From DATLZU01 sp035573855 (GTDB taxonomy: Bacteria > Nitrospirota > Nitrospiria > Nitrospirales > Nitrospiraceae), in NCBI GenBank assembly GCA_035573855.1, contig DATLZU010000039.1, positions 40,885-104,884 on the forward strand: 64,000 nucleotides of DNA, read 5' to 3'. This document shows positions 61,512-64,000 of the stretch, piece by piece; within the stretch, counting starts at the first letter, position 1, and each line of letters starts with the position of its first letter. Below the pieces are notes generated by a model. It was given only the letters and a program-made list of their open reading frames with translations. It did not search any database and had not been told where the DNA came from. The position numbers and the translations under genes were made by a program.

Positions 61512-62504
61512 TCAGGACAACAAACCTCCGGGACGCAACCCGAGGAGTATCAGTTTCTGGCGGTCCGGATTCAGATACACCTGATCCCGAAGGGCCGCCA
61601 CATCATAGGCCCGGACATAGTGTTGCAAGAGCGTGATCGGCACCACCAGCGGCGACCGCCCGCGGCGATAGTCTTCGATGACCCCGAGCAACTCGTCCCT
61701 CTCCTGTGCATTCAGCAGCCCCTTGAGATGGCCGGCGATGCGACGGAGGACCGGCACGTGAGTGCGAACCGTGGCCGGAGTCTTCAGCGCCTTCAGCAAC
61801 CCCGCGCCATAGCGCCGAGCCAAGTCGATCGGCCGATACCGATGGGCGTTCGCCACCAAGCGCCCAAGCTTCCGGTAATGCGCGGGGCTGTGCGCCAGCA
61901 GCAGGTACGTGTGAGACAAGTGAAAATCACCCACCGCCTGGCGGGTAATGCGCCCCTTCAGCAGCTCCCGCCAGCGCCGATAGCAGAAGACTCGCTCGAT
62001 GAAGTGTTCACGGAGCACAGGATCGCACAACCGGCCCTCTTCCTCCACCGGGATCAAGGGAAAATGGGCCATGAACGCGCGCGCAAACAGCCCCACGCCG
62101 TTCCGGCTCGACCTCCCGGCACGATCGACGACAGGGACTCGCTCGATGCCGCAACTGGGGGAATCCTTCTTGAAGATGAATCCCGAGAGGTCCAGCACTT
62201 CCAGCTCGCGGACCCGTTCGTCCGAGAAGCGCGCCATCTCCGCTGTCCGATCGCGGGCCGAGTGCACCGTCACCAGCCGCGGGCGCCGGGGATCGCCGAC
62301 CAGCCGCATCGCCTCGCGCGGAACGCCGAAGCCGGCTTCCACTTCGGGGCAGACCGGCACCCATTCCACGAACCGCCCGAGCACCTCGACCAAGAAGCTG
62401 TCCCGCTTGTGTCCACCGTCGTAGCGGACCTCCTCGCCGAGCAGGCAGCGACTGATGCCGAGGCGAATCGGCGGGCTGACAGCTTCGCAAGTCTCGTCGA
62501 GCAT
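61512..62504 (-). CDS. DUF523/DUF1722-domain protein (YbgA-like)
   Basis: 330 residues from ATG 62504. The DUF523 domain (about 10-160) shows GISRCLLGEEVRYDGGHKR, VPVCPEVEAGFGVPRE and FKKDSPSCG, with conserved Cys and possibly metal or sulfur binding. The DUF1722 domain (about 185-310, YbgA-like) begins FCYRRWRELLKGR and includes LLLAHSPAHYRKLG. Its function is unestablished. It follows the TIGR01777 gene by 46 bases, a likely operon. Confidence 0.87.
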   Translation of the reverse strand: MLDETCEAVSPPIRLGISRCLLGEEVRYDGGHKRDSFLVEVLGRFVEWVPVCPEVEAGFGVPREAMRLVGDPRRPRLVTVHSARDRTAEMARFSDERVRELEVLDLSGFIFKKDSPSCGIERVPVVDRAGRSSRNGVGLFARAFMAHFPLIPVEEEGRLCDPVLREHFIERVFCYRRWRELLKGRITRQAVGDFHLSHTYLLLAHSPAHYRKLGRLVANAHRYRPIDLARRYGAGLLKALKTPATVRTHVPVLRRIAGHLKGLLNAQERDELLGVIEDYRRGRSPLVVPITLLQHYVRAYDVAALRDQVYLNPDRQKLILLGLRPGGLLS

Positions 62505-62550
62505 ACGCCGCGGCGTCACCGGATTTTGACCAGCCGGTCCGACCTGGTCC

Positions 62551-63489
62551 TCATGCCGCACGTCGGGAGGATGCTGCTGGCCCGAAAATCGTCTGCAGGG
62601 CTGACTCCAGCGACGGATAGCGGAATCGGTACCCGGCCTGTTGCGCCACCCCCGGCAGGACGCACTGCCCCGTCGTGAGCACCGTGGCGAGTTCGCCCAG
62701 CGCCAGGCGCAACACCATCCCAGGCACTGGCAGCCAGGAGGGTCGGCGCAGCACCCGCCCCAAGGTGGCGCAGAACTCCCGCATCGTCACCGCGCCAGGA
62801 GCGACGGCATTGACTGGCCCGCTCACCCTCGGGGTGGTCAACACCCATTCCATCATTCCGATCAGATCTTGCCGGTGAATCCAGGATACCCATTGGGTCC
62901 CCGGCCCAATCGGCCCGCCGATGAAGGCGCGGAACGGCAGCAACATCCTGGGGAGAGCGCCGCCGTCCTTCTCCAACACCATGCCAAGGCGCAGACAGAC
63001 GACGCGCGCCCCAGCGCGCTGCGCCACCATGGCCTCCCGTTCCCATGCTACACACAGCTCGGCCAGAAACCCCGTTCCCGGCGGAGCGCCCTCCTGCAAG
63101 GGGCGGTCGTCGCTCGGACCATAGTAGCCGACGCCGGACGCGGAAAGGAACACGCGGTGGCGGGCGGAGACGCGATCGAGGGCCTGTGCCAACAGTCTCG
63201 TGGCGGCGATGCGGCTGTCGTAGATGACTCGCTTGCGCTCTGGACTCCATCGCGCCTCGGCGATAGGCGCGCCCGCTAAATTGATCACTGCGTCCGCCGA
63301 GTCCAACTCCCGTTCCCAGGGGCCCGTCGTCAGCCCGTCCCACTCGACGACCTTGGTAGAAGAGTCGAGGCCCAACTTGGCCTCTCCGGCCCGACGAGAC
63401 AGCACCACGACATCGTGGTCTTCAGCGGCCAACGCCCGGCACAACGCCCGGCCGATAAAGCCGGTCCCGCCGCTGATCACGATTTTCAT
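62551..63489 (-). CDS. TIGR01777-family NAD-dependent epimerase
   Basis: 312 residues. The N-terminal Rossmann motif is VISGGTGFIG; AVINLAGAPIAEARW, SASGVGYYG and QWVSWIHRQDL follow, which are characteristic of the YfcH/TIGR01777 short-chain dehydrogenase branch. The C-terminal domain (DUF1731) contains VPGMVLRLALGELATVLTTG and ends in the usual FRYP segment. Substrate unknown. It is upstream of the DUF523 gene. Confidence 0.92.
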   Translation of the reverse strand: MKIVISGGTGFIGRALCRALAAEDHDVVVLSRRAGEAKLGLDSSTKVVEWDGLTTGPWERELDSADAVINLAGAPIAEARWSPERKRVIYDSRIAATRLLAQALDRVSARHRVFLSASGVGYYGPSDDRPLQEGAPPGTGFLAELCVAWEREAMVAQRAGARVVCLRLGMVLEKDGGALPRMLLPFRAFIGGPIGPGTQWVSWIHRQDLIGMMEWVLTTPRVSGPVNAVAPGAVTMREFCATLGRVLRRPSWLPVPGMVLRLALGELATVLTTGQCVLPGVAQQAGYRFRYPSLESALQTIFGPAASSRRAA

Positions 63490-63615
63490 GAGCCCTCCTC
63501 GGAGTGAGCGGCGCCAGAGTGACTGAGACTATCGGGAATCTTACCCCTTGACCAGAAGACAGCGTCTCCCTCTGGAAGGCCGTTCCCAACCACAGAGCGC
63601 GTGGAGGTCTTTCTC

Positions 63616-63843
63616 TTAATGCTCGGAGCCCGCCGCGGTCACGGATCGCTCGAACGCCACCGCCCCGTCAACCAGCACGAACAAGGCAATCAGCGCGAGC
63701 AGGACTCCTCCCGTAAACCAGCCGAGCGGTGACAATTTCCACGTGTGATCCGTGATCCCGGCCAACACCCCGATCACTCCGCACAGAAACGCGACGCCCG
63801 CGCCGATTCGGGCGATGGTGGTCCGCTTGAGGCCTGGTCCCAT
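63616..63843 (-). CDS. Small membrane protein
   Basis: 75 residues, two membrane helices (GAGVAFLCGVIGVLAGIT and LGWFTGGVLLALIALFVLVDG). The ATG follows a strong AAGGAGG. Unknown family. A plausible real gene because of start quality and composition. Confidence 0.65.
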   Translation of the reverse strand: MGPGLKRTTIARIGAGVAFLCGVIGVLAGITDHTWKLSPLGWFTGGVLLALIALFVLVDGAVAFERSVTAAGSEH

Positions 63844-63897
63844 GGGGCACCTCCTTCTGCACCTCAGCCGCGTCAGTACGACATCGGAATAGCTTTC

Positions 63898-64000
63898 TCC
63901 CCCTCCCTCTGAAAGGGACCAGAGGAGGGTATCGCCTTAAGGCGATAGGTCGGGGGCCGCCTACCTGCCGCGCCGCTGCACGGTGCGGCGCAGGCAGGTG
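63898..64000. repeat. Cluster of intergenic palindromes at the window end
   Basis: A CCCTCCCTCTGA/CCAGAGGAGGG arm pair (63900-63929), the perfect 16-base palindrome ATCGCCTTAAGGCGAT (63931-63946), and a CCTGCCGCGCCGC/GCGGCGCAGGCAGG hairpin (about 63964-63999). The last is cut close to the edge. It could be a composite REP-like repeat or terminators. Confidence 0.45.

Overview
The window is about 64 kb of GC-rich, densely coding bacterial chromosome, with no rRNA operon, phage, plasmid or CRISPR signature. The best guess at the source is a Nitrospira-like bacterium (Nitrospirota). This is an inference from three things: the complex I cluster with two nuoM genes and an elongated NuoL, which is known from Nitrospira and a few other lineages; many conserved secreted proteins typical of that group; and the overall gene repertoire. 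No marker gene in the window proves it.

Layout. 0-5.6 kb: envelope lipoproteins, then a minus-strand informational block (tRNA-Ser, 4.5S/SRP RNA, dnaX, ebfC, recR, a DksA-type zinc protein). 5.9-10.7 kb: envelope genes (AsmA-like, DUF481 barrel, MscL with a zinc ribbon, two small secreted proteins). A 293-bp MITE-like element lies between the first two. 10.8-13.4 kb: a Tat-exported ABC substrate-binding protein broken by a one-base insertion, and a HEAT-repeat protein. 13.8-17.4 kb: tRNA-Leu(TAG), tig, clpP, clpX. 17.5-25.6 kb: tandem PilZ-like genes, a HEAT lipoprotein, a TatA-type protein with a very long tail, an M24 peptidase, a class-I amidotransferase-like hydrolase and an amino acid permease. 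25.7-33.8 kb: mainly minus strand, with a DASS transporter, a PsiE-like protein, a duplicated desulforedoxin-like protein, a UMF1-type MFS transporter, nagZ, pepA, queE and a HAD phosphatase. 33.9-40.3 kb: tRNA-Leu(GAG) with a consensus promoter, a receiver protein, a PriA homologue that appears helicase-dead, and an OmpA-type protein.

40.5-54.5 kb is the centrepiece: a respiratory complex I operon in the order nuoA-B-C-D-G-I-J-K-L-M-M-N. It lacks nuoE, nuoF and nuoH. It carries a second NuoM whose TM7 pump lysine is replaced by isoleucine, and a NuoL with an elongated C-terminal lateral helix region. 54.6-58.2 kb is a CHASE3-type histidine kinase, a receiver protein and a REC-HK-REC hybrid kinase. 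58.4-63.8 kb holds a phosphodiester glycosidase-like protein, a rhodanese, a small lipoprotein, a CbiX-PyrE fusion, a DUF523/DUF1722 protein, a TIGR01777 epimerase and a small membrane protein.

The most unusual items are the reduced, double-NuoM complex I with the K-to-I change, the PriA with decayed helicase motifs, the CbiX-PyrE fusion, and the MITE-like element with target-site duplications. All functional names come from motif recognition by eye; no database search was run.
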